From positions 310,001 to 374,000 of the forward strand of contig NZ_JAHLQF010000001.1 in the NCBI RefSeq assembly GCF_018918285.1: a stretch of DNA of 64,000 bases. Reading direction: 5' to 3'. Made by a program: the position numbers and the translations under genes. Every line of letters starts with the position of its first letter. The first letter of the stretch is position 1. A model generated the notes under the pieces. It saw only the letters and a list, made by a program, of their open reading frames with translations, was not told the origin of the DNA and ran no database searches. Below are positions 42,627 through 51,088 of this stretch, piece by piece. The stretch is from Clostridium mobile. Its GTDB lineage: Bacteria > Bacillota > Clostridia > Clostridiales > Clostridiaceae.

Positions 42627-42645
42627 GTGCATAAAATTTATACAC
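42627..42645. promoter_or_regulatory. Palindrome 2, candidate enhancer site for the hut activator
   Basis: GTGCATAA-AAT-TTATACAC (half-sites differ at one position). It has the same core as palindrome 1 (TGCATAA-N3-TTAT.CA), and the centres are 65 bases apart. Two like sites at enhancer distance is the usual arrangement for NtrC-type activators. The rest of the 327-base gap between the activator and hutU is AT-rich and shows no gene. Confidence 0.65.
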
Positions 42646-42701
42646 CTTAAAGTTATAATCTACACACTTATAATTTAAAAATCTATTAACTTATAAAAAC
42701 T

Positions 42702-44429
42702 CTACTTTTCAATATTTAACTTTTTCATCCTATAGTCAAGACTTTGTCTTATTATTCCTAATTCATTAGCGCTCTTTGTTATGTTCCACCTATTTTTTTC
42801 TAAGGTATCTAATATGATATTTTTCTCTATAGCTCTTAAAAAATTGGGTAAGTCCTTTGTGGTATATTCATTTGAGTTTAATATATCCATTGATAAGTTG
42901 CCAAGCATCCTGTTTTTTATGTATTTAGGTATGTGATTTAAATTTAACGCCTCTTCCTCATCATCTACTCTAACTAAAGCATTTTCTACAAAGTGACTGA
43001 GCTCTCTTACATTGCCATTCCATCTATAGTTGATCATGATTTCCTTAAGTTCTTTTGAAAAGGTCTTAACTTTTTTATGAAGTAACCTATTATATTTTCT
43101 TATATAGAATTCTCCTATGGATATAATATCCTCTGATCTTTCCCTAAGAGGTGGTATGTATAAAAAGAGGCCTGATATTCTATAAAAAAGGTCTAATCTT
43201 AATCTTTTTTCTTCAATGAGTTTTTCTGGTTCTTCATTTATCGCTGTGATTACACGACAAGATACTGGAATTGTACTGGAGCTTCCTAGTCTTCTAACTA
43301 CCTTTTCTTGCAAAACTCTTAAAAGCTTAGATTGCATGGATATGGGCATTGAGTTTAATTCGTCTAAAAAAAGAGTTCCACCTCTGGCTTCTTCAAAAAG
43401 ACCACTTTGAGTTAGTGCTCCAGTATATGCTCCCTTTGTGGTTCCAAATAATATTCCTTCTAGTAAATTTTCAGGAATTGCTGCACAGTTTATAGCTACA
43501 AAAGGTTCTTCTTTGTTTTTACCAAAATTATGTATGCTTTGGGCAAAGACCTCTTTACCAGTGCCAGTTTCCCCCACAATTAATATATTATTATCTAAAA
43601 GAGAAATGGTTTGAGCTTCTTTGATTACCTTCTTTGTAATTTCACTGCTCCCCATAATATCTGTAAAAGTATATATAGTTCCATTTTTTCTATACTTCTT
43701 TGATTTACTGTCATTCTCCCCTTGGCTAAATAATTCTCTTTTTAATTCCACTGTCTCCATTAATAGATTTTGAAGGCTTGTCTCATTTTTGCAGATAGAA
43801 TAAACTGCTATAGTCTCTCCATTTTTTACTATTGGATGTGTGCTGTAAGATACATATTTAGGTATGCCCTTTTTAAATACATGTGCTCTGTATCTATGGA
43901 TTATTGAGGTTTTACTTTTATATACATTTCTATGCTCAGCTAATTCTGGATTGTTTTCTGGATTGTATTCATAAACTTCCCATAAATATTTATTGAGAAC
44001 TTCATGAGAAGAAAGCTCTTCTAACTTTTCTTGAGATTTATTATATAAAACAACCTTTCCTTCACAATCACTTACTACAATTCCATCATTTATGGAATTT
44101 ATTATTTCTTCTAAGCAATATAGCTTTGTATCTTTATCATTAAAATTAGTTATTTCATTTATGTATAATATAAATATTTCTTCTTTATCTATAAATTTAG
44201 CTCTCATGGTATAAACTTTATTTAAAGGAATTTTTATTGATATTTCTTCATTAATAATGTTATTTATGCTGTAGTTAAATATTTGATAAAAATACTTTTC
44301 TAATATATTTTCCTCACCACAAATTCCTTCTAGGACACCATTACTCCATAATATTTTTTCACTTATATCTAGTATTGCAATTCCTAAAACAAAATCTTTT
44401 AATAAATCCCCAATCCACTTTATATTCAT
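42702..44429 (-). CDS. Sigma-54-dependent transcriptional activator of the hut operon
   Basis: The 575-residue protein has an N-terminal sensory region with a PAS-like domain (about residues 105-225: IINSINDGIVVSDCEGKVVLYNKSQEKLEELSS). The AAA+ domain has Walker A GETGTGKE near residue 287, the sigma-54-contacting GAYTGA loop, a GGTLFLDELNS Walker B, and an R finger region. A Fis-type helix-turn-helix follows (RNWNITKSANELGIIRQSLDYRMKKLNI). It probably senses histidine or urocanate through the PAS region and activates hutU from the two palindromes. The ATG at 44429 is preferred over a GTG 12 bases earlier (GTGGGG serves as ribosome site). Control of hut is inferred from position and promoter. 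Confidence 0.9.
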   Translation of the reverse strand: MNIKWIGDLLKDFVLGIAILDISEKILWSNGVLEGICGEENILEKYFYQIFNYSINNIINEEISIKIPLNKVYTMRAKFIDKEEIFILYINEITNFNDKDTKLYCLEEIINSINDGIVVSDCEGKVVLYNKSQEKLEELSSHEVLNKYLWEVYEYNPENNPELAEHRNVYKSKTSIIHRYRAHVFKKGIPKYVSYSTHPIVKNGETIAVYSICKNETSLQNLLMETVELKRELFSQGENDSKSKKYRKNGTIYTFTDIMGSSEITKKVIKEAQTISLLDNNILIVGETGTGKEVFAQSIHNFGKNKEEPFVAINCAAIPENLLEGILFGTTKGAYTGALTQSGLFEEARGGTLFLDELNSMPISMQSKLLRVLQEKVVRRLGSSSTIPVSCRVITAINEEPEKLIEEKRLRLDLFYRISGLFLYIPPLRERSEDIISIGEFYIRKYNRLLHKKVKTFSKELKEIMINYRWNGNVRELSHFVENALVRVDDEEEALNLNHIPKYIKNRMLGNLSMDILNSNEYTTKDLPNFLRAIEKNIILDTLEKNRWNITKSANELGIIRQSLDYRMKKLNIEK

Positions 44430-44575
44430 AAAATACCCCACTTTCCAAAGCTTTTATTATATTCTATTATACTATGCGGTTTTTATATTTTCTCTATAAT
44501 AAGTAAAATTTTACCATAAATTTAATAGGTGTTTAATTAAACTATAATATGAATTAAAATATTTTATTAAAGGAT

Positions 44576-44603
44576 TCAAGAATTTTCTGACCTATGACGA
44601 TAT
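44576..44603 (+). promoter_or_regulatory. Weak sigma-28-like promoter upstream of the HDOD gene
   Basis: GACGATAT at 44596-44603 resembles the -10 box of the four better sites. The only -35 match is TCAA at a 16-base spacer. This is marginal evidence that the HDOD gene belongs to the flagellar regulon. Confidence 0.3.
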
Positions 44604-44647
44604 ATATAATATAAAAGAATATAATTTATGAAATGGGTGTTAAAAAC

Positions 44648-45508
44648 ATGGGAAAAATAATTTTAGATAATTTGATTAATAAAGTTGAAGACATGCCTAT
44701 TTTACCTGATAGAATAAGTAAAATAATATCTCTTACTGAAGACCCTGATTCCACAATAAAGGATTTAGAAAAGGAAATATTGATGGATCAAAGTCTTACA
44801 TCAGAAATATTAAAATTAGCCAATTCCACCTATTATGGTTATGCTAGAAGCATTTCTACGGTGTCAGAGGCTACTGTGCTTTTAGGCTCTCAAGCAATAA
44901 AAAGCTTAGTCCTTGCCTCTGCTGTAAGCCAATTTCTTATAAAAGAATTGCCAGATGGGTATGGTCTAGAAAAATACGCCCTATGGAATCAATCTCAAAG
45001 CTGTGCTATAATATCCAGATTTATAGCTAAAAAACTAAAATATCCAAAAGCAGAAGAGGCTTATATATCAGGCCTTTTAAGGGATATAGGTAAAACCATA
45101 TTAAATTATTATGTAGCTAAAGAGTATGGAACCATAATAAACAAAGTAGAAAAGGAAGGTAAAACCTTTATAGAAGCGGAAGAAGAAACCCTAGGATTTA
45201 ACCATGGAGAAATAGGAGCTAAAGTAGCACAAAAATGGAACTTCCCTTTAGCTTTAGTAGAAAGCATTCTCTACCACCACTCCCCTGAATTATCAGAAAC
45301 AGACCCCAAATTAGTTTCCATAGTTCACATAGCCGATTCAATAACAATGATGTTAGGTGTAGGTCTTGGAAATGATGGATTATCCTATAACTTTTCAGAA
45401 TTTGCCCTTAAAACACTTAACCTAGATGGAGAAGCTATTGAAAAGATAATCTATGAGGCTACAGATTATTTAAATGATAGAGATAGTTTTAATATAGTAG
45501 TGAGTTGA
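44648..45508 (+). CDS. HDOD-domain signalling protein
   Basis: The 286-residue protein begins MGKIILDNLINKVEDMPILPDRISKI and continues with the HDOD core: LEKEILMDQSLTSEILKLANSTYYG and SEATVLLGSQAIKSLVLASAV. An HD-like helical part follows (AYISGLLRDIGKTIL, NHGEIGAKVAQKWNFPLALVESILYHHSP). HDOD proteins are HD-GYP relatives that often lack hydrolase residues and act in signalling, chemotaxis or c-di-GMP networks. The ATG at 44648 (GGGTG 8 bases away) is chosen over one 15 bases earlier. It diverges from the sigma-54 activator gene. No output domain is fused to it. Confidence 0.87.
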   Translation: MGKIILDNLINKVEDMPILPDRISKIISLTEDPDSTIKDLEKEILMDQSLTSEILKLANSTYYGYARSISTVSEATVLLGSQAIKSLVLASAVSQFLIKELPDGYGLEKYALWNQSQSCAIISRFIAKKLKYPKAEEAYISGLLRDIGKTILNYYVAKEYGTIINKVEKEGKTFIEAEEETLGFNHGEIGAKVAQKWNFPLALVESILYHHSPELSETDPKLVSIVHIADSITMMLGVGLGNDGLSYNFSEFALKTLNLDGEAIEKIIYEATDYLNDRDSFNIVVS

Positions 45509-45522
45509 TGGCACCAATATAT

Positions 45523-45551
45523 AAAAGCCGCTAAAATATATAGCGGCTTTT
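45523..45551. terminator. Bidirectional terminator between the HDOD gene and the glycosyltransferase
   Basis: A perfect 11-base stem (AAAAGCCGCTA/TAGCGGCTTTT) with a 7-base loop, flanked by A and T runs on both sides. It lies between two convergent genes. Confidence 0.9.
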
Positions 45552-45553
45552 AA

Positions 45554-46606
45554 TTATTTTAATAATTGTGAATACCTATTTAAAGCAAGTGAATACTTAC
45601 CACACAAACTATAACATTCTAATGCTTGTTCCTTAAGACCTAGAACTTCATAAATAATACCCATGTTATAACATGGTAAATAAGTTGTAATACCCTCCAT
45701 CTTACCCTTGGTGAATTTTGTACACCTTGAAAAACTATCTACTGCTAAAGAAAACTTAGCATTGTTCATATATATTAGCCCCATTAAGAAATATAAATCT
45801 GGAGCATCATAGTATTTACTAAACTTTTCTAAAGACAGTGCTTCCTTATATTTACCACTATTTATTAATGCATACCCATAAGTTTCAATAAGATCTATGA
45901 CATATTCTAATCTATAATCTAAATCATATTTTAATGCATTTTCAAAATAAGTAACAGCTTGATCATAATCTTTTAACATATAGTAAGATTTTCCTAACTG
46001 ATAATGGATATAAGAATCATCATTATTATCTTTTAATGCATTATTTAATAAATCAATATTTCTTTTTAATTTATTTGTCTTATTTACAACTTCCTTAGTA
46101 TATCCTATATGTTCCGATGATATATCAATATCCTTTGTTTCATAATGTTCATCATTTTTCATTTTAATTTGTTCATGAATTATACCATAATACTGAAAAT
46201 AATTTTTATTAAATAATCTATTTACTCTCTCAAAATATTTCTTTTCACCTGCTGAATCTTCTATTATGTTAATTATTTCAATCCTACCGACTTTTTTCTC
46301 ATTGTCAGGGTTATTTATAAACTCTAAAAGAATATCTCTATCAAATATTTTTATATATTCATCAGCATCCAATATTAATACCCAATCGTTAGATGCTTTT
46401 GATATTGAAAAGTTTCTTGCTTTTGAAAAATCATCACACCAATCAAAATCAAAGATTCTATCTGTATATTTTAATGAAATTTCTTTAGTTTTATCCGTAG
46501 AGCCTGTATCAACTATTATTATTTCATCTACAAATTCCTTTGCATTATTTAGACACTTATCCAAACTTTCTTCTTCATTTTTTACTATAAGACATAAAGT
46601 AAGCAT
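45554..46606 (-). CDS. Family 2 glycosyltransferase with TPR domain
   Basis: The 350-residue protein has an N-terminal GT2 domain with LCLIVKNEEESLDKCL, IIIVDTGSTDKT and the metal-binding ILDADEY motif. TPR-like helices follow from about residue 195 (YIHYQLGKSYYMLKDYDQAVTYFENAL). This layout is seen in clostridial flagellin and surface-protein glycosyltransferases. It is a relative of the larger GT2-TPR protein encoded at 52725. The ATG at 46606 is preferred over a GTG 9 bases earlier. It is separated by about 240 bases from the modification cluster upstream, so it may be the last, separately controlled member. The sugar donor is unknown. Confidence 0.85.
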   Translation of the reverse strand: MLTLCLIVKNEEESLDKCLNNAKEFVDEIIIVDTGSTDKTKEISLKYTDRIFDFDWCDDFSKARNFSISKASNDWVLILDADEYIKIFDRDILLEFINNPDNEKKVGRIEIINIIEDSAGEKKYFERVNRLFNKNYFQYYGIIHEQIKMKNDEHYETKDIDISSEHIGYTKEVVNKTNKLKRNIDLLNNALKDNNDDSYIHYQLGKSYYMLKDYDQAVTYFENALKYDLDYRLEYVIDLIETYGYALINSGKYKEALSLEKFSKYYDAPDLYFLMGLIYMNNAKFSLAVDSFSRCTKFTKGKMEGITTYLPCYNMGIIYEVLGLKEQALECYSLCGKYSLALNRYSQLLK

Positions 46607-46850
46607 AATATTCACACCTTTTTGTATTTATTCCCATTCTAAAAATATAATTATGGATTTTGATAATGGTTTACTAAGAAGATTATCATTGAGCTATAGA
46701 AGCTAATATAGTTATTACATTTTTGTAATTCTAAGACGTTATAATATATTTAAACATATTACATATTTTATATCTCAATTCTATTTATACATTATCTAAA
46801 TACGTTATAGATACTACATGCCTTTCAGGTATAATATTTCAGAGTCAATT

Positions 46851-47891
46851 TTACTGGTATTGTTTAAATACTAGAAAAGATGGGAATTTAGGAAAAAAAC
46901 ATGTCGATTTTGGAGGCATTATGCATTTATTATTTGCACATTCAATAAACTCATCTTTTGCTACTGGATATGTTTCGATTAGTACATCATTTTTGTCTAT
47001 ATCATGATTCTTTAATGTACAATCTAATATATATTTAAGTTTTCCAGTATCAAAAATACGAAAAGCCTGTGAAATAATTTGCGTATTTAAACGATAAATA
47101 TCATTATTCCAAAACGCATCAGAATTTAATTCTATAAGATTTACAACAAAGCTATCTTCATTGTATTTTATACGTATTTTACCTTTAGACAAAGGTATTT
47201 CTAGTGGTAATACTTCAAATCTATTATAAATAAACCCTTTAGCTTTCTCGAATAATTGTGCATCAACATTTGAGATAATACGATGAATTGGCAAGATTTT
47301 TAAATATTCAAAGCTAATCAAACATGATAAAACTGAATTTTTAAACTTAGATAAAGATGTAGTATATAGACGATGATGTCCATCTGCAACATATAGCTTA
47401 TCAGTCTCTAAAAATTCATTTAATATATTCTTTGCCTTTTCACCACAATATACATAAATCTCTATATCATCTAATATAAAATACTTCTCATATTTTTTCT
47501 CTTCAATATATGATGAATAATCAATCTTTTTATTGTGCCCTAATAATATTGGTGCAGTTTCACAATTATAACCATGTAAATTACTTAACATGCCTTGAAC
47601 TGTATCTGGTAAAACTAATTCATGACATTTAACATTACCATCATCATACTCTTCAATAGGAATATCGCATATGATGCCATAAATGTTTTTATATTTAAAT
47701 ATATATATTACATCATTAAAATTTTCAATTTGTTGGTCATTTAAAATCTCTTTTTCTTTTTTTGTTAAAAAAAGTGTTCTTTCATCTAAATTTATTTTAT
47801 TATTTTTAATATTAGCTAAATTAATAAATTCAGAATCATATATTTTCCCACTAACATTTATATATGATTTTTTTATTGTATTAATTCTCAT
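46851..47891 (-). CDS. DUF1015 family protein (ParB/sulfiredoxin-like DGHHR motif)
   Basis: The 346-residue protein carries the family signature VADGHHRLYTTSLSKF near residue 170. It also has FKYKNIYGIICDI and SSYIEEKKYEKYFILDD segments typical of DUF1015. The DGHHR motif is shared with the ParB/sulfiredoxin-fold free serine kinases SerK and SbnI, so a small-molecule kinase is a reasonable but unproven idea. It is the last gene of the putative flagellin-modification operon, 87 bases after the opine-type dehydrogenase. The ATG at 47891 is chosen (GGGTGG 8 bases away). In this context it might make a phospho-amino acid precursor. Confidence 0.82.
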   Translation of the reverse strand: MRINTIKKSYINVSGKIYDSEFINLANIKNNKINLDERTLFLTKKEKEILNDQQIENFNDVIYIFKYKNIYGIICDIPIEEYDDGNVKCHELVLPDTVQGMLSNLHGYNCETAPILLGHNKKIDYSSYIEEKKYEKYFILDDIEIYVYCGEKAKNILNEFLETDKLYVADGHHRLYTTSLSKFKNSVLSCLISFEYLKILPIHRIISNVDAQLFEKAKGFIYNRFEVLPLEIPLSKGKIRIKYNEDSFVVNLIELNSDAFWNNDIYRLNTQIISQAFRIFDTGKLKYILDCTLKNHDIDKNDVLIETYPVAKDEFIECANNKCIMPPKSTCFFPKFPSFLVFKQYQ

Positions 47892-47990
47892 ATAATTTAC
47901 CACCCTTTAAATTAGTTATGGCAATTTTCATAACCATTCTTAACTATATTTTTAAATTTTATACCATTTTTATAAAATTTTCTATTTTTC

Positions 47991-49157
47991 TTAACTATAA
48001 TAAAAAATTATATCTTCCACTGAACTTAATCCATAATTCTTAGGTAGTGATAAGTATTTTAAATCTTTCCCTTCAAACTTATTATTAACATAATATTCAA
48101 CTTCAGCAATCTTTTCAAACCATATGAGAACTTTATCTATATTAGGTGTATCTAAACCAACAACATCACAAAAGCCTTTAATAATACAAAGGCCATAAGG
48201 GAAGTCCTCTAAAAAATATCGTGAATTAAAATCAGGAATATATCCTCTTTGTGTTTTTATCATTGGTGCTTTTATTCCTTTAAATGGAATAATATTATTT
48301 ATCTTTTTCGTCATTTCTTCTGGTGTTCCCGATTCATAATGTTCTTTTAAAGATTTAACACCAGTTAAATTAAGTCCGCTTATACTTTTACACAGCAGCT
48401 GTAACTCTTCATCACAAGCAATCAACATTTTTGAAGCCTCATCATTCCATTCTTCATAAAAATCTATTACTTCATCCCAGAATAGCCCTTCTTTATAATG
48501 ATAAAACATTGTATAAAGCCTTGTAGTATGAAGAATTGAATTTGATGGTGTAAGTGTGACATTAAGATAATTAGGTAATGGATTACATTTAATTTTCATT
48601 ATATTTTCTAATTTCATACAAATACTTTCTGTCTGGTCTACCGGTATTGCAGCTATATGAAGTTCATTTTTTTTCCCAAGATCATACACTGATTTACCAT
48701 ACTCCTTTATTCTAGAAATCCCATGCACTCGCTGAAATCCAAATAATATACATCCAATCTCTAAAAGTTCCTTGCAATAAAACTCACTTCCACCACTCCC
48801 CGGCATCACACCTATCCAAGTCCTTGATTTAATAAATGATTTTATCTTCCCAATTATTTTAGGAAAAACTTGTGAAGGAAGTGTAGAAATAATAATATCT
48901 GCATCCCCTATTACATCTTCAGGATTATCTGATATGATATCAATCTTACCTTTATATTTAACAGTATTATCATTACTGCAAACTTCAATTTCATGACTCC
49001 ATTTATGTGGATTTGACGTAAATAATCTAACTGATAAATCTTTATTTGAACCAATATCTCCAAGTAATAAAGTTCCTACGTTCCCGCCACCTAGAATACA
49101 TATATTAAGTTTTTTGTCTTTAAAATACTTTGAAGGTCTTACTCTTTTTAATCTCAT
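47991..49157 (-). CDS. NAD/NADP octopine/nopaline dehydrogenase family protein
   Basis: The 388-residue protein has an N-terminal Rossmann motif (ICILGGGNVGTLLLGD, GGGNVG at residues 23-28). The C-terminal opine-dehydrogenase domain has landmarks LTPSNSILHTTRLYTMF and SRYFLEDFPYGL. The family reductively condenses an amino acid with a 2-keto acid to an N-(carboxyalkyl)amino acid, or does the reverse. It overlaps the preceding nucleotidyltransferase-aminotransferase gene by 4 bases, so the two are co-translated and presumably act on a common intermediate. Opine-type enzymes are unusual beside flagellin. The substrate pair cannot be predicted. Confidence 0.87.
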   Translation of the reverse strand: MRLKRVRPSKYFKDKKLNICILGGGNVGTLLLGDIGSNKDLSVRLFTSNPHKWSHEIEVCSNDNTVKYKGKIDIISDNPEDVIGDADIIISTLPSQVFPKIIGKIKSFIKSRTWIGVMPGSGGSEFYCKELLEIGCILFGFQRVHGISRIKEYGKSVYDLGKKNELHIAAIPVDQTESICMKLENIMKIKCNPLPNYLNVTLTPSNSILHTTRLYTMFYHYKEGLFWDEVIDFYEEWNDEASKMLIACDEELQLLCKSISGLNLTGVKSLKEHYESGTPEEMTKKINNIIPFKGIKAPMIKTQRGYIPDFNSRYFLEDFPYGLCIIKGFCDVVGLDTPNIDKVLIWFEKIAEVEYYVNNKFEGKDLKYLSLPKNYGLSSVEDIIFYYS

Positions 49158-50968
49158 TGTAAAACACTCCTTATAGCCTGAATCAATTTATCATTGTCTT
49201 CTGGTCTTTTAACAGCTACCCTAATAAACTGGCCATTAAAACCTTTTTTAGTAGATAAATCTTTTATAAAGATTCCGTATTCATTTAATAATATCTTCGT
49301 TAATTCTTTAGCTGTATGCTTTCCACGCACTTCGCATAATACATAATTTGCTTGTGTTGGTACTACTCTTAAATTTTTAATTTCTGAAAGCTTTTCAACG
49401 TACTCTTTTCGAACCTTTTTAAATTCATTTATAGCATTATTATAATCGCTTTTATACTTTTCAAATATCTGCATATAAAACTCAGCAAAGGAATTAATAT
49501 TCCAAATACCAACATCTTTTTTAATAAAATTAATAATATCTAATTCATTAGAAGCCAATACACCTAAGCGAAGTCCAGGTACACCAAAAGATTTTGAAAT
49601 ACTTTTTAATACTATTAATTTAGGATATTTTTGCAATATATCTTCATCAATAAGTGTTGCTGCTTCCTCTTTATCAACAAAATCAACAAATGACTCATCC
49701 ACAATAAAAGTAATTCTTTTTTCTTGTGCCCACTCTGCAATCTTAAGAACATCTTTCTTTTCTATATAATTACCTGATGGATTATCAGGATTAATCAATA
49801 GTAAAGTAGAAATATCCTTATTATCATAAAAGCTTATCAAATCATTAGCCGAATAAGCATAATTATCATTATTAGGATAATAAGCCACAATATCCCCAGA
49901 ATTTTTTCTATTTGGATACTCTTCAAACGTAGGTAGAATAATACCTATTTTACCTTCAAGTTTCTCCATCAATGATTTTATAAGCTCAGCTGCACCATTT
50001 CCTACAACTATTTGATTTTTGTGTATACCAAAATACTTAGCTGCTAGCAAGCTATTAACTCCCATCCCTGATGGATAATCACAAATCAATCGTTCAAAAT
50101 TAGCCTTTATCTCATCTAACAATTTTGTTGTTGGATAAAATGGATTTACTAAATAACAAAAATCTATTAAATTTGGATACCTCCAGTACCCACCATATCT
50201 ACTTTGAATTCTAGTTAGTTTGTCTTCCTTAGATGTTGTAAAAATTGATTCTGCTATATCAAGATCCTGTATGTCATCTATTTCATACCATGATTCATCA
50301 CCCAAAGTTGCAGCTTTTATCTCTGGTTTGTCCAATAATGTTATAACTTTTAACACTTGTTCGTAGTATTCATTATTACCAAGAGCTTTGCTATATGCTT
50401 CCAAGAAAGGTACATAGTGTGTATTGGAAAATTCCTTGCTAAATTTATAAATATTAACTGTTTTGTAGTAACTTTCAATATCACAGAATCTAAATTGTTT
50501 TTTATCCAAAAAATTCTTAATATTATTATTTTCATCTATAGTAACGACGGTACCATCCATCCAACTTTCATATTTCGCCACTAAGGCTAGGCTAGGATAT
50601 GGATCTTCAATTATCTTTTTTAATACAGAATCTTCAAATATCAAGTCTGATTCAAGTAACAGCGTATCCTCTTTTAATAGATAGTTTTTTGCTAAGTAAA
50701 GAGAATATATATTATTAGTTTTATAGTAAATTTCATTATTCACGTAGTTAATTGGAGTACGAACATTTAGAGTTTCTATATATTCTTGTAGCTCTTTTCC
50801 CTTGTATCCAACAACAATTGTTATATTAGACAGACTTAATTTATCTAATTGTGATAACATTCTTTCAATCATGGTAACACCATTTACTTTCACCATGCAC
50901 TTTGTATTATCATTTGTCAATTCTTTTAATCGCTTTCCCATTCCTGCTGCTAGAATTATGGCTTGCAT
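49154..50968 (-). CDS. Bifunctional nucleotidyltransferase - PLP aminotransferase/decarboxylase-like fusion
   Basis: This is a 604-residue fusion. Residues 1 to about 230 form a LicC-like sugar/choline-phosphate nucleotidyltransferase (LAAGMGKRLKELTND at 6-20, then KCMVKVNG and a LLESDLIFED metal site). Residues about 245-604 form a fold type I PLP domain of the HisC/CobD group: INPDNPSGNYI, FIVDESFVDF, and Schiff-base Lys near 459 in SISKSFGVPGLRLGVL. The same domain order occurs in PntC of Treponema, which activates 2-aminoethylphosphonate with CTP. No phosphonate genes are in this window. The ATG at 50968 has a perfect AAGGAGGAT site. Proposed role: make and CTP-activate an amino-acid-derived phosphate for flagellin. 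Confidence 0.88.
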   Translation of the reverse strand: MQAIILAAGMGKRLKELTNDNTKCMVKVNGVTMIERMLSQLDKLSLSNITIVVGYKGKELQEYIETLNVRTPINYVNNEIYYKTNNIYSLYLAKNYLLKEDTLLLESDLIFEDSVLKKIIEDPYPSLALVAKYESWMDGTVVTIDENNNIKNFLDKKQFRFCDIESYYKTVNIYKFSKEFSNTHYVPFLEAYSKALGNNEYYEQVLKVITLLDKPEIKAATLGDESWYEIDDIQDLDIAESIFTTSKEDKLTRIQSRYGGYWRYPNLIDFCYLVNPFYPTTKLLDEIKANFERLICDYPSGMGVNSLLAAKYFGIHKNQIVVGNGAAELIKSLMEKLEGKIGIILPTFEEYPNRKNSGDIVAYYPNNDNYAYSANDLISFYDNKDISTLLLINPDNPSGNYIEKKDVLKIAEWAQEKRITFIVDESFVDFVDKEEAATLIDEDILQKYPKLIVLKSISKSFGVPGLRLGVLASNELDIINFIKKDVGIWNINSFAEFYMQIFEKYKSDYNNAINEFKKVRKEYVEKLSEIKNLRVVPTQANYVLCEVRGKHTAKELTKILLNEYGIFIKDLSTKKGFNGQFIRVAVKRPEDNDKLIQAIRSVLQ

Positions 50969-51088
50969 GTTTTTATCCTCCTTCATATTGTATATATTAG
51001 AGCTTGTTGAATCCTTAAATCATCAATTTGCCTAACTTTTTAGTTGTTAATCTTTAATGCTCTTATATTTCTAAAAATTACTCTTTCT

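Noticed and set aside
46266-46706. 146-residue plus-strand ORF opposite the GT2-TPR gene
   Set aside because: It is antisense to a recognisable glycosyltransferase and has no coding features of its own.
49154-50968. Phosphonate biosynthesis locus (true PntC)
   Set aside because: No PepM, phosphonopyruvate decarboxylase or related gene is present in the window, so only the domain architecture is noted.
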